Shown here: positions 26,727 through 34,082 of the stretch, piece after piece
How the letters are laid out: each line of letters opens with the position of its first letter
Numbering within the stretch: the first letter of the stretch is position 1
NCBI GenBank assembly: GCA_902618175.1
Contig: CACMZN010000019.1
Coordinates: 1-38,299 of the forward strand
Direction of reading: 5' to 3'
Source: an uncultured Verrucomicrobiota bacterium
Lineage (GTDB): Bacteria > Verrucomicrobiota > Verrucomicrobiia > Opitutales > Seribacteraceae
DNA: 38,299 nt
Notes under the pieces: model-generated
What the model was told of the DNA's origin: nothing
Seen by the model: only the letters and a program-made list of their open reading frames with translations
The model's database searches: none
Translations under genes and position numbers: made by a program

Positions 26727-28219
26727 GAATTGATTTTCTCCACGACTAACCCAAAATCGGAAATTTCCACCACTCGGATTTTCTCTCCTTTTTCAATCTT
26801 ACTCAATCTGCTTCTGGCATCATACCGTCTGCCGCCAATATCGACTTCTCCACTTGGGAATAGTTCCGATACACATTTTCCCTCTTGACCTAAAGTTGCT
26901 TCCATTGCTCCGCTGACCGGATTATCCGAGTTCAAAACCTTGGTTGAACCACCTACGGTTTCACTCAAAACCATACGACCCCACAAAGAGGTACGAGGAA
27001 GAATTTTCGAAGTGGCCAATCCTAGAATGACAGCGACGCCAAATGCCTGTAAAAGCTCCCATGTTGGTGTGCGGAAGTTACTAAAATCGTAGTTGTAGTC
27101 TTGCGTTGGCCAGACGTCTACCATTGCCCAAAAGATTGCTCCAATCATCATCGCGAGACCTAAAATGCCTGGCAGGATCAATCCTGGAACCAAAAAAACT
27201 TCCACAGCTATCAGGCAAACACCTATAAGAAAAATTAACAATTCCTCCTGTCCAGCAAGTCCGGCGACAAACTTGGAGCCGAAGAAAATGAGGAGCAGAA
27301 TGATTCCAAGGGCTCCAAATACACCAAACCCGGGGGTCTTGAATTCAATGAATAGGCAAACCATACCAATTCCCAGAATGATGGGTGCGATTCCATTCAG
27401 CCAAAGTCCTGTTTTTTCAGCCCAATTTATTTTCATTCGATCTATGCTGTAATTTCCAGAACCAAATTTCTCATCGAGCAATTCCTCGATATTCTGAAAA
27501 ATTCCAATCCCAAGAAGTGGCTGTGGAGGTTCCCCATATAGCTGACTTGCCTCTTCACCTGTCAAAGTAAGCAATTCGCCCATTTTTTTGATTTCCGACC
27601 CGTCCTTTGCTAAAAGGGGCTGTCCTTCTATGATCAAGGATTCATTGGCGTCCATCATTGCGGCCATAACTTTTCCTCGGTACCGGTAATCACCAGCATA
27701 ATTTCTGATTTTGGCCTTCAAATAAGAATTAAGCTTGCGTTTCATCGAAGAATCAATGTTCCCACCCCCTCCGCTGACCGCCTCCGCGGCTCCGATTTGA
27801 GACATGGGAGAAAAGGCAATCTCACTGGTTGCAATAGCTATGTAGGCTCCCGCAGAGATCGCCTCTTTGTTTACGTAGGTTATGACTGATCCGTCGAAAC
27901 GTTCTATGGCTTCAATGATTTCCTGCATGATCTCCAATGTTACCCCAAGTTCTCCTCCAGGCGTATCCATATCGAGAATGACAACCTTTGCGTTTCGATT
28001 GATTGCAGATTTCAAACCTCTCCTTAAAATACTCAAGATCGGCGGACCAATTTGATCCCTTATTGGAATGACATATGCAAGATCGGAAAAATCCCTGTCT
28101 GCCAGGTTTTCGACCGACTGGTTGTTTTCGTTTGCAACTGTGAGATTTGAATCATCTTCGGAAACAACGGTTGATGATTGGAGGATAAAAACAAGGAAAA
28201 TGGAAAGCAAACGAGTCAT
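26723..28219 (-). CDS. NfeD1-type membrane-bound ClpP-class serine protease
   Basis: A 498-residue protein with a signal peptide (about 1-20) and a ClpP/crotonase-like serine protease domain (about 45-250). The oxyanion strand DMDTPGGELG is at 83-92 and the nucleophile Ser122 is in EAISAGAYIA; a Lys dyad partner is likely at 160 or 162 (SSMKRK). Four to five transmembrane helices (about 275-410) and a C-terminal NfeD OB-fold (about 430-495) follow. In homologues the protease clips stomatin-family proteins near the C-terminus. Here FloA is the encoded SPFH partner. It is the first gene of the operon and diverges from the aldose 1-epimerase gene across a 73 bp gap. Confidence 0.92.
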   Translation of the reverse strand: MTRLLSIFLVFILQSSTVVSEDDSNLTVANENNQSVENLADRDFSDLAYVIPIRDQIGPPILSILRRGLKSAINRNAKVVILDMDTPGGELGVTLEIMQEIIEAIERFDGSVITYVNKEAISAGAYIAIATSEIAFSPMSQIGAAEAVSGGGGNIDSSMKRKLNSYLKAKIRNYAGDYRYRGKVMAAMMDANESLIIEGQPLLAKDGSEIKKMGELLTLTGEEASQLYGEPPQPLLGIGIFQNIEELLDEKFGSGNYSIDRMKINWAEKTGLWLNGIAPIILGIGMVCLFIEFKTPGFGVFGALGIILLLIFFGSKFVAGLAGQEELLIFLIGVCLIAVEVFLVPGLILPGILGLAMMIGAIFWAMVDVWPTQDYNYDFSNFRTPTWELLQAFGVAVILGLATSKILPRTSLWGRMVLSETVGGSTKVLNSDNPVSGAMEATLGQEGKCVSELFPSGEVDIGGRRYDARSRLSKIEKGEKIRVVEISDFGLVVEKINS

Positions 28220-28292
28220 ATGAGGATAACTTTATTATTCTGGAGCATAAATGGCATTGCGCAAACAGGAAAGAAAAGCCACTTGATATTAT

Positions 28293-29207
28293 ATGGAGCG
28301 GGTAAAATATCAAAACCATGAAATCAGAAGATGGGATGTCGGTCCATCGACCTTTCTGGTTTCTCCGGAACAAGGCGCGAAGTTGCTTAATTGGCACGTC
28401 AACATGAGCGATGGTTCAGTGCGTGACGTAATTCATTGGCCCGAAGAGAATCATAATTTGGAAATGCAAAAGGTACAAGGAGGCATTCCCATCCTTTTTC
28501 CCTTTGCTGGAAAATGCTATCATGAAGGGAGAGAAAATCATTGGAAACTTGACTCAGGTGAAATAGTTCCCATGCCCCTGCATGGATTTGCAAGTGACAT
28601 GTCGTTTGAAATTCGCTCCATTGATGTGGCTGGATTCGAAGCGGTAATGGTTCCCCAAAACGAAACCAAGAAATTCTACCCTTACGAATACACTTTTTCA
28701 GTCATCTATCATTTCCTCGAATTAACTCTTCAAATCAGCCTCATCCTGGAAAACGAAGGAAGAGAACCGATCCCGTGGTCCGCTGGATTACATCCATACT
28801 TTCAAGTTCCTTGGAGGAAGGGATTGTCCCTGGATGATCACCAAGTCATGATTAAGTCAAAGAAATCCTTTCAATACATGGAAGGAGGAATGCTTGAAAA
28901 AAAGCCAATCCAAGAAAATGGCTATTCACTAGGCGACAAAGAATTGATCAACAAAATTTTTTACGAACTGGAATATCCCAAGGCAGAAATTTCTTTGCTC
29001 AACGGGGAGGAAACCTTGAGAATATCTGAGGTCGGTGGAGCCGCAGTAGGCTCTCGCTTAACATTCGTTACCTGGACCAAGACAGGGGCACCCTATTTTT
29101 GCATCGAACCCTGGATGTCACCTCCCAATGCACCTGAGAATAATACCACACGCCTAGTTCCACCTTCAGGAAGGGACGAGTTCACTATTGAAATCGAGCT
29201 TGTTTAG
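28293..29207 (+). CDS. Aldose 1-epimerase-family protein
   Basis: Interconverts sugar anomers (galactose mutarotase fold). The 304-residue protein has a likely catalytic His in MPLHGFA (about residue 96), a second conserved His in SAGLHPYFQVPW (about 169) and the catalytic-type Glu in CIEPWMSPPNAPEN (about 272). It resembles the YeaD/COG0676-COG2017 border rather than classical GalM, so the substrate may be a sugar phosphate. There is no signal peptide. Its TAG overlaps the TAA of the convergent DUF3050 gene within 29204-29207. Confidence 0.82.
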   Translation: MERVKYQNHEIRRWDVGPSTFLVSPEQGAKLLNWHVNMSDGSVRDVIHWPEENHNLEMQKVQGGIPILFPFAGKCYHEGRENHWKLDSGEIVPMPLHGFASDMSFEIRSIDVAGFEAVMVPQNETKKFYPYEYTFSVIYHFLELTLQISLILENEGREPIPWSAGLHPYFQVPWRKGLSLDDHQVMIKSKKSFQYMEGGMLEKKPIQENGYSLGDKELINKIFYELEYPKAEISLLNGEETLRISEVGGAAVGSRLTFVTWTKTGAPYFCIEPWMSPPNAPENNTTRLVPPSGRDEFTIEIELV

Positions 29208-30001
29208 GAAGAAGACAAAACTTCTGAAACGGTGGAGTGGGGCATGGAAGCAAGTACCTCGTCCCAGAAAGTGATTCGCGCCTCCAAGCTCAGCTTGGCC
29301 TGTTCGATCACTTCAAATTCCTTAACAGGATCACCACCGCACATGGTCTTCAACAAACGATGAGACATCGGTCCATGATGTTCACCATCCAGGTGGGCAT
29401 GCCTTTCCAAATAATATCGGAAAACAGGAACTTCATCAGAGGAAAGACTTGATTGATCCAAAATCCTTTGAAACATCAATGGAACAATGCTCTCTCTTGC
29501 CAAGGCAAAAGATGCTGCGATCTGATGAGGGTTTCCCTTTTCAATCAATTCAAAGGTATGGTTCATAAAATTGAGGGATGGATTGGGAATTTCACTAAGT
29601 TGCATGGCCTTCTCCAATCCATCGGATTTGACGAGCGAAAGGAATGAAGTCATGACTTCCGTGTTGGCTCCGACTTCTTCCATCGCTTTCAGGTAGATCT
29701 CGAAGTGACTGGCAAACTCCAATCCATCTCCGGAACCATGAATCTGATCCGACTCTTCTTCCATCACAATTTCATTAATGAAACGCACCAAGTTACCGTT
29801 CGGATTCGGTATCCAAGGAGAACCCAAGGGTATGAGGTCAAACTGAAGTTTTTTTAGTAGTGACATGAAGTCCCAAACCGCAAAGACGTGATGCTCCATA
29901 AAAGTTACTAATTGAGCGATGGAATTGATTTTGGAAAAGATCGAATGATTTTCTAATTTCTCATTCAACTGGTCCAGAGAAGATAAGTTCATGCTCTTCA
30001 T
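29204..30001 (-). CDS. DUF3050 family protein, haem-oxygenase-like fold
   Basis: A 265-residue protein when started at the ATG at 30001. The frame is open to 30187, but the extra N-terminal 62 codons include the translation of a tRNA-Arg fragment (SGTEDLGSTPSGSTI), so the longer start is an artefact. Family landmarks are MEHHVFAVWDFM (35-46), RFINEIVMEEESD (73-85), HFEIYLKAMEEVGA (99-112), ARESIVPLMF (168-177) and YYLERHAHLDGEHHGPM (196-212). The conserved Glu/His/Asp set (E36, H37, E170, E199, H203, D205, H208) resembles a di-iron site of haem-oxygenase-like oxidases; this is inference. A GGAG lies about 20 bp before the ATG, too far to be a normal SD. Confidence 0.78.
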   Translation of the reverse strand: MKSMNLSSLDQLNEKLENHSIFSKINSIAQLVTFMEHHVFAVWDFMSLLKKLQFDLIPLGSPWIPNPNGNLVRFINEIVMEEESDQIHGSGDGLEFASHFEIYLKAMEEVGANTEVMTSFLSLVKSDGLEKAMQLSEIPNPSLNFMNHTFELIEKGNPHQIAASFALARESIVPLMFQRILDQSSLSSDEVPVFRYYLERHAHLDGEHHGPMSHRLLKTMCGGDPVKEFEVIEQAKLSLEARITFWDEVLASMPHSTVSEVLSSS

Positions 30002-30352
30002 TATAATGAGATACTGAAATTCTCCAAAGAAAAAGATGATATTCAATATGGTGCTCCCGCTGGGAGTCGAACCCAGATCTTCGGTTCCGGAAAGTACAAG
30101 TTTCGTGACATGAAAAAAACCATTAAACCGCCCAAAAGCATGAACTGGAGATTCAAATTCACAATCGATGTCCCAGTACCATAGCAAAGAAGAAGCTACT
30201 CAATCATAGAATTATCATCTTTAGTAGTTAAAACTGTGCAGAATCGAAATATACTTAAACGGTTCCTAATTCGAGGAAGAAGCGTTTTAATCTAAATAAG
30301 GTTGATCTAAACAACAAAAAGTTTAATAAATTAGGGTCATCCTTCTAAAGAT
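30002..30352. other. Gap containing tRNA fragment and left part of putative island
   Basis: About 350 bp. The part next to DUF3050 holds the 43-bp tRNA-Arg fragment (listed separately). The remainder (30092-30352) is AT-rich and presumably carries the promoter of the beta-barrel gene at 30353. No integrase, further repeat or RNA gene was recognised. Confidence 0.5.
30049..30091 (-). repeat. Copy of the 3' half of tRNA-Arg(CCG), likely att site remnant
   Basis: These 43 bases match the 3' half of the intact tRNA-Arg gene (31346-31388) at 42 of 43 positions, in the same orientation. The match runs from the anticodon loop to the CCA end. The one mismatch is the discriminator base (30052, T against C on the plus strand). 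The homology stops abruptly inside the anticodon loop. This is the signature of a tRNA-targeting integration event: one intact gene and one distal 3' fragment as direct repeats. Confidence 0.88.
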
Positions 30353-30988
30353 ATGAGATTTTTTGTTTTTTTACTATTTTTACCAAGTGTTGTCTTCGCC
30401 AGTTCTATTGGAACTTATTCCGTAGGATTCAAGATCGGTCAAACAAATGTGGGAATGGAGATTGACGGTCTTAAAGGTGAATGGGATGGATTGGGTGTTG
30501 AACTCAACGGAAATTTTAACATCACATCCAAAGACAAATACGGTTTTGATATATTGATCGATGCCACTATTGGTAAAGGTCTAGAAGGTCTAGCCGGGAC
30601 TGAGTCAGATGTTACTAAAATAAGTGGTGGTTTGAGACCGTATGTAAATTTATCTGGCTTTATATTTTTTGCAGACATAGGGTTTGCTAAAGGTGAATTC
30701 GAAATTTCAGGTGTTGGTGATGTTTCAGAGACTTCATTTGCCCCCGGTTTAGGATTTGAGTTTAAGTTGGAAAAATTGACGATTAGACCTTCTTTATATC
30801 AGGTAGATTTCGGACTAGGTGGAGACGGCACTTTTTTCAATATACCAATTTCATATGCATTCAGCGAAGTTTACGATGTGACGGCAAAATATGAGGTTGC
30901 CTCATTTGATTCTGAAATCATCTCTCCAGGAGTTAGTGGAAATTACATCTATGATTCCATCACTGTCGGTGTAGACTACAAATTTTAA
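30353..30988 (+). CDS. Outer-membrane beta-barrel protein inside the tRNA-bracketed insert
   Basis: A 211-residue protein with a signal peptide (about 1-17, FFVFLLFLPSVVFASS). Alternating amphipathic strands fill the rest, with many Gly and aromatic girdle residues, and it ends in Phe (TVGVDYKF), the barrel assembly signal. The size fits an 8-stranded barrel of the OmpX/OmpW type, but no family is recognised. It is the only gene in the 1.25 kb segment between the tRNA-Arg fragment and the intact tRNA-Arg gene, so it may have been acquired horizontally. Flanking DNA is noticeably AT-rich. Confidence 0.65.
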   Translation: MRFFVFLLFLPSVVFASSIGTYSVGFKIGQTNVGMEIDGLKGEWDGLGVELNGNFNITSKDKYGFDILIDATIGKGLEGLAGTESDVTKISGGLRPYVNLSGFIFFADIGFAKGEFEISGVGDVSETSFAPGLGFEFKLEKLTIRPSLYQVDFGLGGDGTFFNIPISYAFSEVYDVTAKYEVASFDSEIISPGVSGNYIYDSITVGVDYKF

Positions 30989-31345
30989 TTTCTAATTTCT
31001 TAAGCTAATATTCGGTTTTAATTGGGACTTTTTATTTTTACGAAAATAAGTTTTACAGTTTGAGTCCAAAAATTTTTTCCTATTTAGGAATTTTCGAGTG
31101 AGTTACGACGACTTACCTTTTACCTAACGAGATTACTGGAGACTGTAGGCAAGCCAAAACAGAACTGATTTCGAATCTCAGTCATGTATGCCTGTAATCT
31201 AAATATTCTTTTTGCAAAACAAAAGAGACACCAAAACTAACTAAAAATATTTTTTCATGCGTTCCTATGTTCTTCGCAAATTTCCATCATTTACTAAAAA
31301 ATTCCTTACACGAGTAAATTAAAACGCTTGAAATCCTATTTATGA
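30989..31345. other. Gap between beta-barrel gene and tRNA-Arg
   Basis: About 360 bp of AT-rich DNA with many stops on both strands. No gene, terminator hairpin or RNA was recognised. It forms the right part of the putative tRNA-bracketed insert. Confidence 0.5.
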
Positions 31346-31420
31346 TGGCGCTCCCGCTGGGAGTCGAACCCAGATCTTCGGTTCCGGAGACCAATGTTCT
31401 ATCCATTGAACTACAGGAGC
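31346..31420 (-). tRNA. tRNA-Arg (anticodon CCG)
   Basis: Complete cloverleaf on the minus strand. The acceptor stem is GCTCCTG with CGGGAGC (one T-G pair), and the anticodon stem TTGGT/ACCGA holds the loop CTCCGGA with anticodon CCG. The T-arm is CTGGG-TTCGACT-CCCAG, the discriminator is G, and CCA is encoded (31346-31348). A promoter-like pair lies just upstream. It is the presumed integration target for the segment to its left. Confidence 0.95.
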
Positions 31421-31428
31421 TAGCTTAT

Positions 31429-31457
31429 CTTAAAGTTCAAAGGCAAGAGGGGGTCAA
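31429..31457 (-). promoter_or_regulatory. Promoter of tRNA-Arg
   Basis: On minus, TTGACC (-35, 31452-31457) and TTTAAG (-10, 31429-31434) are separated by 17 bp, with the tRNA 5' end 8 bp further on. The -35 matches the sigma-70 consensus at five of six positions and the -10 at four of six. Confidence 0.6.
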
Positions 31458-31492
31458 ATGCATTCAGGGAATGAATTTTTTTGATTAAGAAA

Positions 31493-31520
31493 TTGACAGC
31501 CAAAAAGGTTTGATGAGAAT
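31493..31520 (+). promoter_or_regulatory. Promoter of the TonB receptor gene
   Basis: A perfect -35 box TTGACA (31493-31498), 16-bp spacer and GAGAAT (31515-31520) as a four-of-six -10. The -10 lies inside the left arm of the Fur-like palindrome, so a bound repressor would block RNA polymerase. Confidence 0.55.
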
Positions 31521-31556
31521 GAGTCTCAATATCACTGAGATTGGGTCTCATTCTCA
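31514..31556. promoter_or_regulatory. Compound Fur-like operator
   Basis: Two 15-bp palindromes in tandem, TGAGAATGAGTCTCA (31514-31528) and TGAGATTGGGTCTCA (31536-31550), starts 22 bp apart. The second is extended by TTCTCA, so the whole 43-bp block is bounded by perfect 10-bp arms TGAGAATGAG and CTCATTCTCA. TGAGAAT-type half-sites are typical of Fur boxes. The position over the -10 of a siderophore receptor gene fits iron repression. The family assignment is inference. Confidence 0.65.
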
Positions 31557-31590
31557 TTGTTATAACAAAACCAAAAACCTCACCCAAAAA

Positions 31591-33711
31591 ATGAACAGAA
31601 CTCAATTAGTCGCTCTTTTAGCTTCCGCATCGCTTGCTTTCGATGTTCATGGAGACGATCATAATAAGCCTGAACTTTCTCCATTGAATGTTGTGGGTTC
31701 GAACGCAGATGCACCGGCCTTGTCTTCGGGTATGAAAACTTCACTTGCATTAGAAGATACTCCAAAAAGCATCACCATCGTATCTGGAGAGCAAATTAAA
31801 TATCAAGGCCTTAAAAGCGTCGGAGACATAATCGATTACACTCCGGGCGTCAACAACTCGCAAGGAGAAGGTCACCGTGATGCAGCTGTAATTAGAGGGA
31901 TGCGTACCACCCAGGATTTTTATCGTGATGGGATTCGCGACGACGTTCAGTACTATCGTCCACTCTACAATATAGAACAAATTGAAGTCATCAGAGGTTC
32001 AGATGCTCTTCTTTCAGGCTTTGGAGGTACCTATGGTATCATTAATCGAGTAACAAAAGAAGCACAATTTGGGGAAAGTTTTAATTCCTTAGCCGCAAGT
32101 GTTGACACCTTTGGAGAATTAAATTTTCAGCTAGACAACAATTTTGAATTCAGTGGAAATCGAGCATTTAGGATTAATATGTTTGGCGAAAATCTCGAAA
32201 ATCATCGTGATTTTTATTACGGCGACTCTTTTGGAGTTAATCCTACCATGAAGCTTAGTATAGGTGAAAGTACACTTGATTTGTCATATGAATTTCTCAA
32301 TCAAGAACGATTTATTGATCGTGGCATACCAACCGGAACTGATGGTAGGCCAGTAGAATCTTTGAAAGAATATGTTTTTGCTGATTCTACGGATAATTTC
32401 TCCACCCATGAAGCACATATTGTAAGAGCAATTTACAATCATGAGCTTAATGATAAATTCTCTGGCCGCTTACTCGCATCTTATAGTGACCATGACAAGC
32501 TATACAGTAACGTTTATGTTTCCGGATTCTTTAGTTCGGCTACGCAGGGTTTTACTACAGTTGATCTACCTATTGAGCTGGATGGTTATGTTGATACAAC
32601 AAAACGCAAAAGTGCAATCTTTTCATACGAGGTTGTAGGGGAATTTGAGACAGGTAGTTTGATACACAATATTATTGTTGGTACAGAGTATGTTGATATC
32701 GCAAATGATAACGACAGATACAACGCGGACTTTGATCCAACAACTGATGGAAGTGAGGATGAAGCAGTTTTTGCTCTTTCAAGGAGTTACCTAAAGGGTG
32801 GGTTTGGAACCGGATCAATCGGAGACACAGATATATTAACCTCTATCTCAAACAATTACACAAGTGACCAAAAAGATGAGACTTTTGCGGATGTTTCAAT
32901 CTTGTCGTTTTATCTAAAAGATGAAATTAACCTTTCGAACTCCTTAGATTTAATTTTAGGGGCAAGATTCGACAAATTCGAATATGATGTCTATGGAACC
33001 ACAACTGCGACTGATTCAGACGATACGATATCACCGGTTTTTGGTTTGGTGTTTGATTTATCAGATAATACCTCTCTCTACGCCAGTTATAGTGAAGCTT
33101 ATCAACCTAAATCTGGAGATCAGTATGCCAGTATTAGCACTACAAATGCAAAACTTGATCCTAATACATTTGAAAATTTGGAAGCTGGAATAAAGTGGAA
33201 TTTCTCAAACAATCTTAGTCTAGCGGCTTCTATCTTTCAAATCGAAGCCAACAAACCAGCTACAGATGATGGTGGTGAGACCAGTTACATGGAAAAATCT
33301 GACACAACAGGTTACGAAATTCAACTTCAAGGGTTGCTTACTGAAAATTGGTTTATGAGTGCTGGCTACACAAGTCTTGATGCACAAGACGAAACAGGTT
33401 CTAGGCTGAGAGAGGCTCCTGAAGATATGTTTTCTATCTGGAATAATTTCATGATTTCAGACCGCTTATCAGCTAATTTAGGTGTCATTTATCAGGGAGA
33501 AAGTCAAATTGGCTCATCATCCACTCCAGTGTTACCCGATTACACCAGAGTAGATGTTGGAGCTGTCTTCGCTCTTTCAGAAAACACACTTTTACAAGTT
33601 AATATTGAAAATCTTACTGATGAGCTATATTTCCCAACATCTCACTCTACTCATCAGGCAACTGTGGGAGCACCAGTCCATGCTACATTCGGCATAACAA
33701 GCAGTTTCTAA
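31591..33711 (+). CDS. TonB-dependent siderophore-type outer-membrane receptor
   Basis: Imports a ferric siderophore or similar ligand using TonB energy. The 706-residue protein has a signal peptide (about 1-21, MNRTQLVALLASASLAFDVHG), a TonB-box-like stretch (ELSPLNVVG) and a plug domain (about 40-165). The plug has EDTPKSITIVSGEQI, GDIIDYTPGV, VIRGM and IEQIEVIRGSDALL. A 22-stranded barrel ends in Phe (GITSSF). The frame is open from 31510, but those codons overlap the operator and promoter, so I start at the ATG at 31591. The siderophore-receptor family is recognisable; the ligand is not. No tonB, exbB or siderophore-synthesis gene is in the window. Confidence 0.92.
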   Translation: MNRTQLVALLASASLAFDVHGDDHNKPELSPLNVVGSNADAPALSSGMKTSLALEDTPKSITIVSGEQIKYQGLKSVGDIIDYTPGVNNSQGEGHRDAAVIRGMRTTQDFYRDGIRDDVQYYRPLYNIEQIEVIRGSDALLSGFGGTYGIINRVTKEAQFGESFNSLAASVDTFGELNFQLDNNFEFSGNRAFRINMFGENLENHRDFYYGDSFGVNPTMKLSIGESTLDLSYEFLNQERFIDRGIPTGTDGRPVESLKEYVFADSTDNFSTHEAHIVRAIYNHELNDKFSGRLLASYSDHDKLYSNVYVSGFFSSATQGFTTVDLPIELDGYVDTTKRKSAIFSYEVVGEFETGSLIHNIIVGTEYVDIANDNDRYNADFDPTTDGSEDEAVFALSRSYLKGGFGTGSIGDTDILTSISNNYTSDQKDETFADVSILSFYLKDEINLSNSLDLILGARFDKFEYDVYGTTTATDSDDTISPVFGLVFDLSDNTSLYASYSEAYQPKSGDQYASISTTNAKLDPNTFENLEAGIKWNFSNNLSLAASIFQIEANKPATDDGGETSYMEKSDTTGYEIQLQGLLTENWFMSAGYTSLDAQDETGSRLREAPEDMFSIWNNFMISDRLSANLGVIYQGESQIGSSSTPVLPDYTRVDVGAVFALSENTLLQVNIENLTDELYFPTSHSTHQATVGAPVHATFGITSSF

Positions 33712-33789
33712 GTGCTCCCTGTTCTATTTTAGAGGGAAATTGATATTATCTTTCAAGTTATTCAAAAAATTATCATATGACTTGTTTTG

Positions 33790-33863
33790 GATGCGGAGTG
33801 GCAATGCCGCATCGACCTTAAATACCCAGTCCCTTACAGCACAAAAGGGACTGGGTTTTTTTT
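33790..33863 (+). terminator. Rho-independent terminator (with preceding hairpin) after the TonB receptor
   Basis: An 11-bp perfect stem, CCCAGTCCCTT (33825-33835) with AAGGGACTGGG (33845-33855), is followed by eight T residues (33856-33863), a textbook intrinsic terminator. Just before it lies another perfect 7-bp stem, GATGCGG (33790-33796) with CCGCATC (33807-33813). The pair could be the 3' UTR of the receptor mRNA or a small RNA ending at the terminator. Confidence 0.85.
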
Positions 33864-33952
33864 CTAATCAGGTTTTCCTGACAAACCAATAACCACGGGC
33901 ACTCTGGAGCCTTTTTCGTTATTGAACTCAAGTTTGTTTGATCGCCTCTGGA

Positions 33953-33981
33953 TTGACACTTCAAAAGAGATTCGTCATAAG
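33953..33981 (+). promoter_or_regulatory. Promoter of tRNA-Asn
   Basis: Perfect -35 box TTGACA (33953-33958), 17-bp spacer, and CATAAG (33976-33981) as -10, with the tRNA 5' end 12 bp beyond. Position and spacing fit a sigma-70 promoter. Confidence 0.65.
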
Positions 33982-33993
33982 AGTGTTCTTGTA

Positions 33994-34068
<75 letters not shown>

Positions 34069-34082
34069 TAGGTCGCGTTGAT

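Larger units (their letters stand above)
30092..31345. mobile_element. Putative 1.25 kb tRNA-Arg-bracketed mini-island
   Basis: The segment between the direct repeat 30049-30091 and the intact tRNA-Arg gene. It lies at the 3' end of the tRNA, where tyrosine-recombinase elements integrate. It holds one beta-barrel gene and AT-rich flanks. No integrase gene is present, so it is a remnant, a satellite mobilised in trans, or the product of a deletion within a larger island. Confidence 0.5.

Noticed and set aside
31510-31590. Earlier start for the TonB receptor
   Set aside because: Those codons are the translated operator palindrome and sit over the -10 box; the signal peptide begins at 31591.
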